NCBI RefSeq assembly: GCF_900218035.1
Contig: NZ_OBMR01000003.1
Span: forward strand, 124,001 to 188,000
Reading direction: 5' to 3'
From: Pseudobutyrivibrio ruminis DSM 9787
Lineage (GTDB): Bacteria > Bacillota > Clostridia > Lachnospirales > Lachnospiraceae
Length of the DNA: 64,000 bases
Made by a program: the position numbers and the translations under genes. Under the pieces are notes generated by a model, which saw only the letters and a program-made list of their open reading frames with translations, was not told where the DNA came from and made no database searches. Below, in pieces: positions 49,901-58,281 of the stretch (positions are counted from its first letter, which is position 1; each line of letters starts with the position of its first letter).

Positions 49901-50197
49901 ATGACACGAAAACCAACACATCCCGGAAGTGTTTTTTTAGAAGATGTAATGAAGCCTCTTAACTTAACAGTTACTGAAGCTGCATTTATGTTAGGAGTTA
50001 GTAGGAAGACCTTGTCAGAATTTGTTAATGAAAAATCATCACTTAGCCCTGATATGGCTTTACGTATTGCTAAAGCAACGAATACTTCAGCTGAAAGCTG
50101 GCTTAATATGCAACTAAAATTGACATTGTGGACTGCTAGTCAGAATGAACCTAAAAATGTAATTCCATTTCCACTACCAGATATTATGGAGGGGTAA
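49901..50197 (+). CDS. higA: HigA antitoxin (HTH)
   Basis: 98 aa, TAGGAGGTAG ribosome site. Begins MTRKPTHPGSVFLEDVMKPLNLTV, the standard HigA start, with an HTH at 22-60 (TEAAFMLGVSRKTLSEFVNEKSS). It binds HigB and represses the operon. The strong ribosome site compared with higB favours excess antitoxin. Confidence 0.93.
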   Translation: MTRKPTHPGSVFLEDVMKPLNLTVTEAAFMLGVSRKTLSEFVNEKSSLSPDMALRIAKATNTSAESWLNMQLKLTLWTASQNEPKNVIPFPLPDIMEG

Positions 50198-50224
50198 TAA
50201 ATCACAAATAATGTTTGTAGATGT

Positions 50225-50262
50225 AGAAAGCTCAGGCTCGAGTTATAGAGTCTGGGCTTTCT
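50225..50262 (+). terminator. Terminator of higBA
   Basis: AGAAAGCTCAGGCTC (50225-50239) pairs with GAGTCTGGGCTTTCT (50248-50262) with two mismatched or G-U positions; a short T-rich tail follows. Confidence 0.7.
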
Positions 50263-50266
50263 TTAT

Positions 50267-50284
50267 ACTACAAGTTCAATGACA
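50267..50284. repeat. 18-bp direct repeat, right copy
   Basis: ACTACAAGTTCAATGACA, identical to 48605-48622, directly after the higBA terminator. Confidence 0.55.
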
Positions 50285-50344
50285 TATCTAACATTCCGTG
50301 AGACAATATTATAGGTAAGAAAAATGGTTCTAGGAGGGAAGATT

Positions 50345-51004
50345 ATGTCAGAAAAAATGTTAGTTACACAGGCTCTTGATGAGAGAGATTTACTTGTAAA
50401 AAAGATTTCAGACAAGATTGCTAAAGCAAGCTTTGTCGATAGTATTAAACATAATGAAGAAAAGGTTTTTGATGGAAGAATACAAAAGGATGAATTTGCA
50501 AAGAATGCACATAGTGCATATCAGCAGATTGAGGACTTAATTATTCGTTATCAGAAAATTGATTCTGCCATCGTTGCTTCTAATGCAGCGACAGTAATTA
50601 AAACATCTTATGGTGAATATACTGTAGCAGGTGCTATATCTCTTAGAAGCAGATTGAGAAATAGTGATATATATGATTCAAGCCTTGATTTTGAATATAA
50701 TTTACAAGAAAAAATGGAAGAAGAATTAAATAATTGTTTAACCCAAATTGAGTTGAAAAATAGACAGCTTCAAAGTACTGCTGAAAGTATGAGAATGTCA
50801 ATCCTAGGAAAAGATACGAAAGTAAAGGATGATAAGCCTCTTGAGGTTGTAGATACATATGTTAAGGAAAATACAACTGAGCTTGTTGATCCTTTAAATA
50901 TTAAGGAAAAGATTTCTTTACTCAAGGAAAAAAGAGATACAATTCTATCTGAACTTGATACTCAGATAAAGGTTTCTAACGCGACAACTTTTATAGAAAT
51001 ATAA
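50345..51004 (+). CDS. Coiled-coil protein (DIP1984-like)
   Basis: 219 aa from ATG 50345 (AGGAGGGAAG). Starts MLVTQALDERDLLVKKISDKI after the first four residues; mostly helical, with charged heptads at 105-150 and 185-210 and a short beta part (TSYGEYTVAGAI) between. Resembles DIP1984/septicolysin-like proteins; function unknown. Confidence 0.65.
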   Translation: MSEKMLVTQALDERDLLVKKISDKIAKASFVDSIKHNEEKVFDGRIQKDEFAKNAHSAYQQIEDLIIRYQKIDSAIVASNAATVIKTSYGEYTVAGAISLRSRLRNSDIYDSSLDFEYNLQEKMEEELNNCLTQIELKNRQLQSTAESMRMSILGKDTKVKDDKPLEVVDTYVKENTTELVDPLNIKEKISLLKEKRDTILSELDTQIKVSNATTFIEI

Positions 51005-51104
51005 TGCTTTTGCCTGCAATACGTAAACTATAAACCCAGCTTCCCTGTAACAGGGTTAAGTTACAATCAAGTTATTCTTTATAGCAAATTAAAGAGTAAG
51101 GACT

Positions 51105-51176
51105 TCCAGAATGGCGCAATGGTAGCGCAAAGGTAGTAAATACCTTATGTTGTAGGTTCGAATCCTACTTCCGGAT
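51105..51176 (+). tRNA. tRNA-like gene with a non-standard anticodon loop
   Basis: Folds as a cloverleaf: acceptor TCCAGAA/TTCCGGA (one A-C mismatch), D arm GCGC-AATGGTA-GCGC, anticodon stem AAGGT/ACCTT, five-base variable loop, and a perfect T arm GTAGG-TTCGAAT-CCTAC. The anticodon loop reads AGTAAAT: position 33 is G instead of U, and positions 34-36 would be UAA. A UAA anticodon implies Leu, but a Leu tRNA should have a long variable arm. The acceptor starts with U, not G, and no CCA is encoded. It could be an element-borne atypical tRNA or a decayed one. Confidence 0.6.
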
Positions 51177-51414
51177 CCCGTAACAGGAGATGGTCATAAT
51201 GACCATGCATATTTAACTGTTTTCTATTATTTGTATTTGATTAATCTTGAATTGTTAACCTTTTTCATATAAATTACTAACTGATAATTGATAACTTTTA
51301 TTTAGGCATAGAGATGTGCTGAAATCCATGATACAGGTTTTAGATGTTAAGCTGGTTGGTCTTTAGTAATCCTCATGGCTGTATTGTAGGCTATTTTTGA
51401 AAGGAGGCACTTAA
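51177..51414. other. Non-coding gap after the tRNA-like gene
   Basis: About 240 AT-rich bases with no convincing gene; GAAAGGAGGCAC just before 51415 is the ribosome site of the next gene. Confidence 0.4.
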
Positions 51415-51714
51415 ATGTATCCCATCATAGATAAAATTAAAACTGGTGAAAAAATCCGAATGCTCATGGAAGCAAATGGATATTCAGTCAATGATATTCA
51501 AGAATATTTAGGCCTTGCATGTGTACAGAGTATATATCACTGGCTTAACGGAAGCTGCCTTCCTTCTATTGACAATTTATATGCTCTGAGCGATTTATTA
51601 AACGTATCAATTGATGATATGATATGTGGTAATAAGCTAGAAAAAATTAATCAGAATATACCTGATAGAGTATTGCATTATTATGATATATTAAAGGATA
51701 TTATAGCCGCTTAG
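51415..51714 (+). CDS. XRE-family regulator
   Basis: 99 aa, AAAGGAGG ribosome site. HTH at 12-65 (GEKIRMLMEANGYSVNDIQEYLGLACVQSIYHWLNGSCLPSIDNLYALSDLL); short C-terminal helix. Similar to small repressors of mobile elements and to stress regulators. Target unknown. Confidence 0.85.
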   Translation: MYPIIDKIKTGEKIRMLMEANGYSVNDIQEYLGLACVQSIYHWLNGSCLPSIDNLYALSDLLNVSIDDMICGNKLEKINQNIPDRVLHYYDILKDIIAA

Positions 51715-51858
51715 GCTATATGCATTGGGATTTGCAGAATTTATAGTGGAAGAGCCACTTTGCTATTTGCAGCAATATAGATAAATGGCGGGAAAAGAAG
51801 GCAAGCGGATTTGGAAAAATAAGATAGTAAAGGCTTTTTAATAAAGTTTTATTTAGTG

Positions 51859-51887
51859 TAGAGGATCTTAAGATCCTCTATTTTTTT
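51859..51887 (+). terminator. Intrinsic terminator, 11-bp stem
   Basis: TAGAGGATCTT directly followed by its exact complement AAGATCCTCTA (51859-51880), then TTTTTTT. Confidence 0.85.
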
Positions 51888-51925
51888 AGAACAGCTATTT
51901 CGAAAGAGATAGCTGTTCTTTTTTA
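51888..51925 (+). terminator. Second, tandem terminator
   Basis: AGAACAGCTAT (51888-51898) and ATAGCTGTTCT (51909-51919), loop with GAAA, followed by TTTTT. Confidence 0.8.
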
Positions 51926-51998
51926 TTACAACTTTTGAATTTTTATTCCGTGATGGAGTTGGATTCGATATAATGATAGTCATAGTGAAGGAGTATTT

Positions 51999-52409
51999 AT
52001 GGTAAAAAAAATAGTTAGAGATCCATTGTTTTTACAACAGAAGTCTGAGCCGGCCACAGAGGCTGACGCGCAGGTTATAGTGGATTTAATTGATACATTA
52101 AAAGCAAATTTAGATAGATGTGTGGGCATGGCTGCTAATATGATTGGCGTAAAAAAGCAAATTATAGTTGTGGCTGCAGGTCCTTTCATTTTCCCGATGG
52201 TCAATCCGGTGATTACTGCCAAGAGCGGTAAGTATGAGACAGAGGAAAGCTGCCTGTCGATGGACGGTGAAAGACCATGCGTTAGATACAAGGAAATAGA
52301 AGTGGATTATCTTGATCAAAACTTTAAGCCTCAGCATGGCAAGTATACAGATTTTACAGCACAGATTATACAGCATGAAATCCAACATTTTAGCGGGGAT
52401 TTAATCTAA
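51999..52409 (+). CDS. Peptide deformylase-like protein
   Basis: 136 aa, the short gut-Firmicute form. Zinc ligands are kept: C85 in EESCLSM and H126/H130 in HEIQH. In the first motif (usually GxGLAAxQ) the sequence is GMAANMIG, so the catalytic Gln is Met. Such proteins are often annotated as Def; full deformylase activity is uncertain, and a housekeeping copy probably exists elsewhere. Confidence 0.82.
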   Translation: MVKKIVRDPLFLQQKSEPATEADAQVIVDLIDTLKANLDRCVGMAANMIGVKKQIIVVAAGPFIFPMVNPVITAKSGKYETEESCLSMDGERPCVRYKEIEVDYLDQNFKPQHGKYTDFTAQIIQHEIQHFSGDLI

Positions 52410-52429
52410 ATAATATAGAGGGGAGACAA

Positions 52430-52900
52430 ATGAATATTTCTTATAAGAAGCTTACATCAACTGAATTAGATATATTCATCAATATGAGAATTACACAGCT
52501 TACAGAGGAATATGTTTCATCTGGGCGAACTGTTCCGACAGATGTTGATTTGCAAGCAGCATTGAAGGATTATTATGATAGACATCTTGCGGATGGGACA
52601 TTTGTCTCATGGCTGGCATTTGATGGGGATAAAATAATAGGAACTAGTGGCATGTCTTTTGTTGAAAAGCCACCATATTTTGGTTGTCCAACAGGAAGAT
52701 TAGGACTCCTTTCCAGCATGTATACTAATCCAGATTATCGAAGGATGGGCATTGCAAAAGAACTGCTTAATAGAGTGGTAGAAGAGGCAAAGGCTTATGG
52801 CTGTGGAGCAGTACATATTACTGCATCAGATATGGGCGTAAAGCTCTACACTTCTTATGGATTTGAGCACAACGGAAATTTTATGCAGTATAAGTTGTAA
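52430..52900 (+). CDS. GNAT acetyltransferase
   Basis: 156 aa. GNAT fold with the acetyl-CoA loop RRMGIAKELL at about 104-113 preceded by SSMYTNPDY, and the C-terminal MGVKLYTSYGFEHNG. Substrate unknown. GGGGAGA ribosome site; 20 bases after the deformylase-like gene, probably the same transcript. Confidence 0.9.
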   Translation: MNISYKKLTSTELDIFINMRITQLTEEYVSSGRTVPTDVDLQAALKDYYDRHLADGTFVSWLAFDGDKIIGTSGMSFVEKPPYFGCPTGRLGLLSSMYTNPDYRRMGIAKELLNRVVEEAKAYGCGAVHITASDMGVKLYTSYGFEHNGNFMQYKL

Positions 52901-52926
52901 AATGGAATTTGAAGGAGGAGAAAGCT

Positions 52927-53181
52927 TTGGAAGCAGGAGAATTAAAAATGACAGTATCATCTGTTTGCAGGAGTGAACAGGGGGATAAGTATGCGTTTGT
53001 TACATTTCAGGATGGTGTTAGGACAGCTGAAGGGAAAATTCCTGACTGTAAAATATTAAAAAATGATGGATTTGCAGAAATTGAAGTGCAGCAGTTGGAA
53101 AGATATTTAAAAGAACACCTTACAGAGCTAAAAAAAATGGCTGCTTCCATAGATATTTTTTCTGCGTTTAAAGGTGAATAA
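52927..53181 (+). CDS. Small hypothetical protein
   Basis: 84 aa from TTG 52927, placed by GAAGGAGGAGAAAGC. Starts MEAGELKMTVSSVCRSEQGDKYAFVTF; a beta-rich N-half (KYAFVTFQDGVRTAEGKIP) and a helical C-half. No family recognised. Confidence 0.6.
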   Translation: MEAGELKMTVSSVCRSEQGDKYAFVTFQDGVRTAEGKIPDCKILKNDGFAEIEVQQLERYLKEHLTELKKMAASIDIFSAFKGE

Positions 53182-53276
53182 AAGAAGCATTTATAATTAT
53201 TACTAATCCTTTCAAAAATAGGGAAAAGCTTATGCTTGTTACTCGCTTTTCTCTCAGAGTGAATAGTGCCACAAAA

Positions 53277-53311
53277 ATGACAACTAGCCATTGCTAGATG
53301 TCATTTTTTTT
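53277..53311 (+). terminator. Intrinsic terminator
   Basis: ATGACA..CTAGC, loop CATT, GCTAG..TGTCAT, then TTTTTTT. Confidence 0.8.
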
Positions 53312-53351
53312 GTTAGACTACCCACTTTATGAGAGAAAGGATATTAAAAAC

Positions 53352-54065
53352 ATGAAAGGATTGAACTCTAATTACACTCGAGCGGGCCACCAGGCCTGTA
53401 GTATTATTTTAATCGCATCATTATTATTAATATTGCATTGCTATTGCTATCTCAGAAGCTATGCCATGGAAATGGTGGAGGAAGAAGCGATAATTATTGA
53501 AGAAGAAATAGCAATGAAAAGCACAGAAATAATCTCAGAAATTATTGAAGATGCTGGAAACTCTATAGAAGAAGTTGAAGAAGAAATTGAGGAAGTTGAA
53601 AAAACTGTATATGAGATTCCAAGTAGCTATGTAAATCCTGTATCTGGAAACACAGTTAGCTACAAGGGTGGAAAAACCATCGAGCGTTCAAGCAAAATCA
53701 CATATGGTGATTTAGGAGATATTAATGACTTAGCTGAACCTGATAGCGATGGCTTTATGAAGATTGATGATAGATATTTGATTGCAGTTGGAAGTAGATT
53801 TGACACAGCGGCTGGTCAGTACATTGATCTTGTTCTTGAAAATGGCGTTATTATTGAATGCATAATGGGTGACGCAAAAGCAGATGTAGATACAGATTCA
53901 ACAAACACATTCACATATAAATCGAGCTGCTGCAGCGAATTCATTATCGATGAAGCATCAATCCGCACAGATATTTATGAAAGAGGAAATGCTTCGCTTA
54001 AATATGAATCATGGGATTCACCAGTTATTAGCGTAGTTGTCTACGATCAGTATTGCGAAATGTAG
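53352..54065 (+). CDS. Membrane-anchored, Glu-rich extracellular protein
   Basis: 237 aa from ATG 53352. One membrane segment (about 12-32), then a Glu-rich coiled coil (about 38-90), and a C-terminal folded domain with conserved-looking acidic turns (DLAEPDSDGFMKIDDRYLIAVGSRF) resembling exported proteins of unknown function in Lachnospiraceae. The N-terminus has a run of Cys/Tyr (HCYCYL). Confidence 0.7.
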   Translation: MKGLNSNYTRAGHQACSIILIASLLLILHCYCYLRSYAMEMVEEEAIIIEEEIAMKSTEIISEIIEDAGNSIEEVEEEIEEVEKTVYEIPSSYVNPVSGNTVSYKGGKTIERSSKITYGDLGDINDLAEPDSDGFMKIDDRYLIAVGSRFDTAAGQYIDLVLENGVIIECIMGDAKADVDTDSTNTFTYKSSCCSEFIIDEASIRTDIYERGNASLKYESWDSPVISVVVYDQYCEM

Positions 54066-54140
54066 ACAATTGAAAAATTATGGGGAAATTGGTAGCATAA
54101 ACGGTAGAATACAAATAAAGGGGGCTAACAGAATATTGTT

Positions 54141-55427
54141 ATGGGGTTTAATATTGGACCAGTAAGACTGACAGAATTATACCGAAAGAAATATGATGCT
54201 TTTACAGAAAATTTGGGATTAGCGATATCTGAAGGTAAGAAAATCTCTTTCGCAGATAATGATATAACCAATCTTTTAAAGCTTCAGCATGAGCGCATCA
54301 TGGATAAGGGCCTTTCGATTGATTATGAGGTTACCGACAAAGAAGAAGCAGACGAGTTAGATTTGGGCCCAATGGTTCTTAGCGATTGGAAAGATGCTCA
54401 CTATCAGAATTACGTTTGTCTTGAGGAATATGATGTAAAACGAACTGTGAAGCAGGATGGCAAAAAGCAATACAGCGACCGCAGACACAACACACTTCAT
54501 ACTGTCATTACAGATGTGACAAGCGGAATAAGAGCTGATTTGGAACCTTGTACTTGCCCCAACTGTGGCGCAGTAAGTACCATTTCTAGATTGGTGGATG
54601 GCTGTCCATATTGCAAAACCATGTACAAGATGGATGATTTGTTTCCACGTATCACCAGATATTATTTTACAGAGGACGCTGCTCCAAAGGAGCGAGAAGA
54701 CACCAGGCTTCGTGGAAAGGTGTTGCTTGGCGGATTAATTTTGGGATTCATTATCGGTGCAATCTTGAATCTGTATTCCATGAATGTATACGACGATGAA
54801 TATAATCTTTTTGAACATTTTGTCGTAACTATTTTTGGTATGCTGATTACTTACTCAGCCTTTTGCGTGCTGAATGTTCTAAATCTTATACGCAGGAGTG
54901 TAGTTAATAGTGCTGGCAAATGGGGCACGGCAGGCACACATGGCAAGTTCGAACACATGATGAAGGCATATAGTCCAGAGTTTTCCTTCGATTATTTTTC
55001 GGGAAAGGCCTTATCCCTTATTAAGACAGCCGTGTATTCAAAAGATGAGCAGGATTTGCTTTTTTACAAGGGACCAGCTCTCGATAAAAGATTCAAAGAT
55101 ATTATCGACATGAACTATGGCAATGCCATGAAGCTTATTAGCTTTACGGAAAATAATGGTTCGGTGACCGTTGCCATGGATGTGTTCTTTGATACGCTGT
55201 ATGCTTTTGATAACAAAATCAAATACAAGCACGAAAAATACAGAGCCGTATTTCGTAGAAGAGTAGATATTCCGCTGAACCTTCAGTTTTCAATGACACG
55301 AATATCTTGCCCTAAATGCTCTGGAAGTTTCAATGCAGTCCTCAACAAGAATTGCCCATTCTGTGGAACTGAATACGATATAGAGTCCCAGGATTGGGTA
55401 TTGTTGGAGCTTAGTCAATACAACTAA
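54141..55427 (+). CDS. Zinc-ribbon membrane protein with Tim44-like domain
   Basis: 428 aa. Two zinc ribbons: CPNCGA..CPYCKT near 140-160 and CPKCSG..CPFCGT near 395-415. Two membrane helices (about 196-214 and 230-250) lie between the first ribbon and a Tim44-like domain (about 280-380: FSFDYFSGKALSLIKTAVYSKDEQDLLFY). Function unknown; similar proteins may sense or insert membrane components. The TetR gene follows after 17 bases. Confidence 0.82.
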   Translation: MGFNIGPVRLTELYRKKYDAFTENLGLAISEGKKISFADNDITNLLKLQHERIMDKGLSIDYEVTDKEEADELDLGPMVLSDWKDAHYQNYVCLEEYDVKRTVKQDGKKQYSDRRHNTLHTVITDVTSGIRADLEPCTCPNCGAVSTISRLVDGCPYCKTMYKMDDLFPRITRYYFTEDAAPKEREDTRLRGKVLLGGLILGFIIGAILNLYSMNVYDDEYNLFEHFVVTIFGMLITYSAFCVLNVLNLIRRSVVNSAGKWGTAGTHGKFEHMMKAYSPEFSFDYFSGKALSLIKTAVYSKDEQDLLFYKGPALDKRFKDIIDMNYGNAMKLISFTENNGSVTVAMDVFFDTLYAFDNKIKYKHEKYRAVFRRRVDIPLNLQFSMTRISCPKCSGSFNAVLNKNCPFCGTEYDIESQDWVLLELSQYN

Positions 55428-55444
55428 CGAGGAGTAATTGAGCT

Positions 55445-56029
55445 ATGAACAAAAACGAAAGCAAGTATTTCAAATCGGCAGAAAAGATGCACACTGCACT
55501 TATTTCATTAATAGATGAAAAGGATTTTGAATTGATTACTGTTAAAGAGATATGCGAAGTGGCAGGGGTTAACAGATCCACATTTTATCTGCATTATGAC
55601 AATACGAATGATCTTTTAAAGGAGACCATTGAGGCAGTTTATAAGGATTTCTTTGGCAGGTTTTCTGCAGAGGGACCTAAGGAAGTTAATATTGCGGATA
55701 AGACCGATGATGAATTGTTTTTGATTACACCAAAGTATCTGATGCCGTATTTGGAATTTGTGGAGGACAATCGCAAGCTCTTTCTTATTATGTATGAAAA
55801 GAATGAGATGATGGGGGCCGAGAAAACCTACGAGAAATGGTTTACAGATATTTTTGGACCGATTCTTACTAGATTTGGAGTATCAGAAGAAGAGCAACCA
55901 TTCATCATGATTTTCTATTTGAATGGTATCATAGGTTTGATTAACGAGTGGCTGGCCAGGGATTGTGCACAGCCAAAAGAGGAAATAATTAGCATAATTC
56001 AAAAGTGTATTTTGAGGCCTGCACATTAG
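55445..56029 (+). CDS. TetR/AcrR-family repressor
   Basis: 194 aa. HTH at 10-55 (ALISLIDEKDFELITVKEICEVAGVNRSTFYLHYDNTNDLL), the form found in TetR proteins of Lachnospiraceae with a C-terminal TetR_C-type domain. Two similar 24-bp palindromes just downstream, before the epimerase gene, are its likely operators. Confidence 0.9.
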   Translation: MNKNESKYFKSAEKMHTALISLIDEKDFELITVKEICEVAGVNRSTFYLHYDNTNDLLKETIEAVYKDFFGRFSAEGPKEVNIADKTDDELFLITPKYLMPYLEFVEDNRKLFLIMYEKNEMMGAEKTYEKWFTDIFGPILTRFGVSEEEQPFIMIFYLNGIIGLINEWLARDCAQPKEEIISIIQKCILRPAH

Positions 56030-56055
56030 CAACTAAAACTAAATAAATGAAAATA

Positions 56056-56122
56056 CAACACTTTTCATGAATCGTGTTGGGACCTTAGTCCCTGAAATCA
56101 ACACTTTTCGTGGAAAGTGTTG
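56056..56122. promoter_or_regulatory. Twin palindromic operators and small hairpin
   Basis: CAACACTTTTC..GTGTTG at 56056-56079 and 56099-56122; the second is the better palindrome (AACACTTTTCGTGGAAAGTGTT core). A hairpin GGGAC-CTTA-GTCCC lies between. Centres are 43 bp apart, about four helical turns. Likely binding sites of the upstream TetR protein; the hairpin may also end its transcript. Confidence 0.7.
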
Positions 56123-56206
56123 TTCTGTTTATAGAATCTTTTTCCTATAATCACATCAAGCTCAAAGCAAGGAGCTGAAAAATGAAAGTGATGGAGGTAA
56201 AGATAA

Positions 56207-57220
56207 ATGAGCAAGAAGATTTATTTAGTAACAGGTGCAGCAGGCTTTTTAGGTAGCACAGTATGTAGACAACTTATTGACCGCGGCGAAAATGTAAGAG
56301 CGTTTGTATTGGCTGGAGATAAATCGGCACGATTTCTTCCAAAGGAAGTTGAAATTGTTTATGGCGATCTTTGTAACAAGGGCGACTTGGAACGCTTCTT
56401 TACTATCGAGGAAGATGATGAAGCGGTGGTACTTCATATTGCTAGTATTGTTACCGTAAATCCAGATTACAGCCAAAAGGTAATGGATGTAAACGTAGGT
56501 GGAACAGAAAACATAGTAGAAATGTGCAAGTCACATAAGGTATCTAAGCTGGTTTATTGCTCTTCAACAGGAGCTATTCCAGAAGAGGAAAAAGGAACAA
56601 TAAGAGAATGCGAAGGTTCTATTCCTCTTGATCCAGAGAGAATCAAAGGTTGTTATTCAATGTCAAAAGCTATGGCTACAAATGTAGTACTGAAGGCAGC
56701 AGCTGATGGATTAAACGCATGTGTAGTTCATCCTTCTGGAATTCTTGGACCAGAAGATTTTGCAATGGGCGAAACAACCAAGACCCTTGTAGATATCATC
56801 AACGGTGAAATGCCTGCTGGAATAGATGGCAGCTTCAATTTATGTGATGTAAGAGATTTGGCAGACGGTGTTATTGGCGCAGCAGACAAGGGAAAGAGTG
56901 GAGAATGTTACATTCTTGGGAATGAGCCAGTCAGCTTTAAAGATTTCACCAAGCTTGTCTCAGAGGAAAGCGGCTGCAAGCCATTGAAATTCTTTTTGCC
57001 AATTTCAGCTGCAAATTTACTTGCAAAGATGCTTGAAAAGAAGGCTAAGAAAACAGGCGAAAAGCCACTTATGACTACATTCTCTGTATACAATTTGGCA
57101 AGAAATAATCGATTTGATTCAAGTAAAGCAGCCAAGGAACTTGGCTATACAACCAGACCATACAGAGAAACAATTCGTGATGAAATCAGATGGTTAAAAG
57201 ATACAGGAAAAATAGCGTAA
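56207..57220 (+). CDS. NAD-dependent epimerase/dehydratase (SDR)
   Basis: 337 aa, GGAGG ribosome site. Rossmann GxxGxxG as GAAGFLG at 10-16, YSMSK as the catalytic YxxxK (about 144-148) and VVHPSGILGP. Extended SDR close to dihydroflavonol-4-reductase-like proteins; substrate unknown. Likely controlled by the upstream TetR, since its operators lie directly in front. Confidence 0.9.
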   Translation: MSKKIYLVTGAAGFLGSTVCRQLIDRGENVRAFVLAGDKSARFLPKEVEIVYGDLCNKGDLERFFTIEEDDEAVVLHIASIVTVNPDYSQKVMDVNVGGTENIVEMCKSHKVSKLVYCSSTGAIPEEEKGTIRECEGSIPLDPERIKGCYSMSKAMATNVVLKAAADGLNACVVHPSGILGPEDFAMGETTKTLVDIINGEMPAGIDGSFNLCDVRDLADGVIGAADKGKSGECYILGNEPVSFKDFTKLVSEESGCKPLKFFLPISAANLLAKMLEKKAKKTGEKPLMTTFSVYNLARNNRFDSSKAAKELGYTTRPYRETIRDEIRWLKDTGKIA

Positions 57221-57250
57221 ATAATTTTGATTATGATGGAGGAAAACAAA

Positions 57251-57604
57251 ATGAATAATTTAGACAAAGTATATGCAGAAAGTATTGCAAAGGACTATAT
57301 GCCAAAGGAAACAAGCAAGGTGCGCCAGCTGAAGAAGCTTGATGACAAGGCAAAAAAGCCAGCATTTATTACAGCTTTATCGGTTGGTATAGTAGGTGCT
57401 TTGATTTTAGGAACCGGAGTGTGCTTTTCTATGGGCGTGCTTGGAGCTGGCGTAGCAGCCATGGTATTTGGCATAATTCTTGGAATTATAGGAATTGCAA
57501 TTTGCATCATTAACTATCCACTATATTTAAAACTACTAAAAAAGGGAAAGGCTATGTATGCATATGAAATTATAGAGCTAGCAAAAGAAATAGCTGAAGA
57601 ATAA
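57251..57604 (+). CDS. Small membrane protein with two helices
   Basis: 117 aa from ATG 57251 (GGAGG upstream). A charged N-terminus with YMPKETSKVRQLKKLD, two long membrane helices (about 40-64 and 68-90), and a helical C-terminus. Probably in one operon with the epimerase. Function unknown; such sequences are sometimes labelled dihydropteridine reductase, without support visible here. Confidence 0.7.
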   Translation: MNNLDKVYAESIAKDYMPKETSKVRQLKKLDDKAKKPAFITALSVGIVGALILGTGVCFSMGVLGAGVAAMVFGIILGIIGIAICIINYPLYLKLLKKGKAMYAYEIIELAKEIAEE

Positions 57605-57709
57605 TAGTAGGAGACAACAAATTCCAGATAGTGTGAATATTTTTCTTTATTTATGAAGCCATAACATATAGAATAGAAACAATAATTAAAGAGAGTAGGG
57701 GAATAAGTC

Positions 57710-58258
57710 GTGGTTTTTGAAGAAAAAGAAATCATATTAAAAGATGGAAGAAAATGTAAGTTGCGTTCCATTGATAAGAGCGATGCAGCAGATATGATTG
57801 AATATTTACGCATTGTCTCTGGTGAAACTGAGTTTCTGCTTCGTTATGCAGATGAAGTGACATACACTATTGAGGATGAAGCTAAACTTCTTGAGGGCAA
57901 GCGCAATGCTCCTAGGGAAATAATGATGGCAGCAGAAGTAGAAGGAAAGCTTGCAGGCACATGTTGCATCATGGCAAAGGGAGAGATTCGCAGAATTCGT
58001 CATCGTTGTGATTTTGCAATAGCATTGGCGCAGGAGTTTTGTGATGCAGGTCTAGGCTCTGAAATGATGAAGTATTCTTTATCTTTGGCTAAAGATATGG
58101 GATATGAGCAGGTTGAGTTAGGTGTAGTTGATGGTAATAACCGAGCAAAGCATCTTTATGAAAAGATGGGATTTGTTGAAATCGGCAAGACGCTAAAGGC
58201 ACTGAAGTATGATGATGGTAGTTACCGCGATGAATACCTTATGGTGAAAATGCTATAG
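57710..58258 (+). CDS. GNAT acetyltransferase
   Basis: 182 aa from GTG 57710. Acetyl-CoA loop CDAGLGSEMMKYSLSLA at about 103-119 and C-terminal NNRAKHLYEKMGFVEIGK, typical of RimJ/RimL-like enzymes. Substrate unknown. Confidence 0.9.
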   Translation: MVFEEKEIILKDGRKCKLRSIDKSDAADMIEYLRIVSGETEFLLRYADEVTYTIEDEAKLLEGKRNAPREIMMAAEVEGKLAGTCCIMAKGEIRRIRHRCDFAIALAQEFCDAGLGSEMMKYSLSLAKDMGYEQVELGVVDGNNRAKHLYEKMGFVEIGKTLKALKYDDGSYRDEYLMVKML

Positions 58259-58281
58259 GATGCACAGGAGAAGGAGAATAT

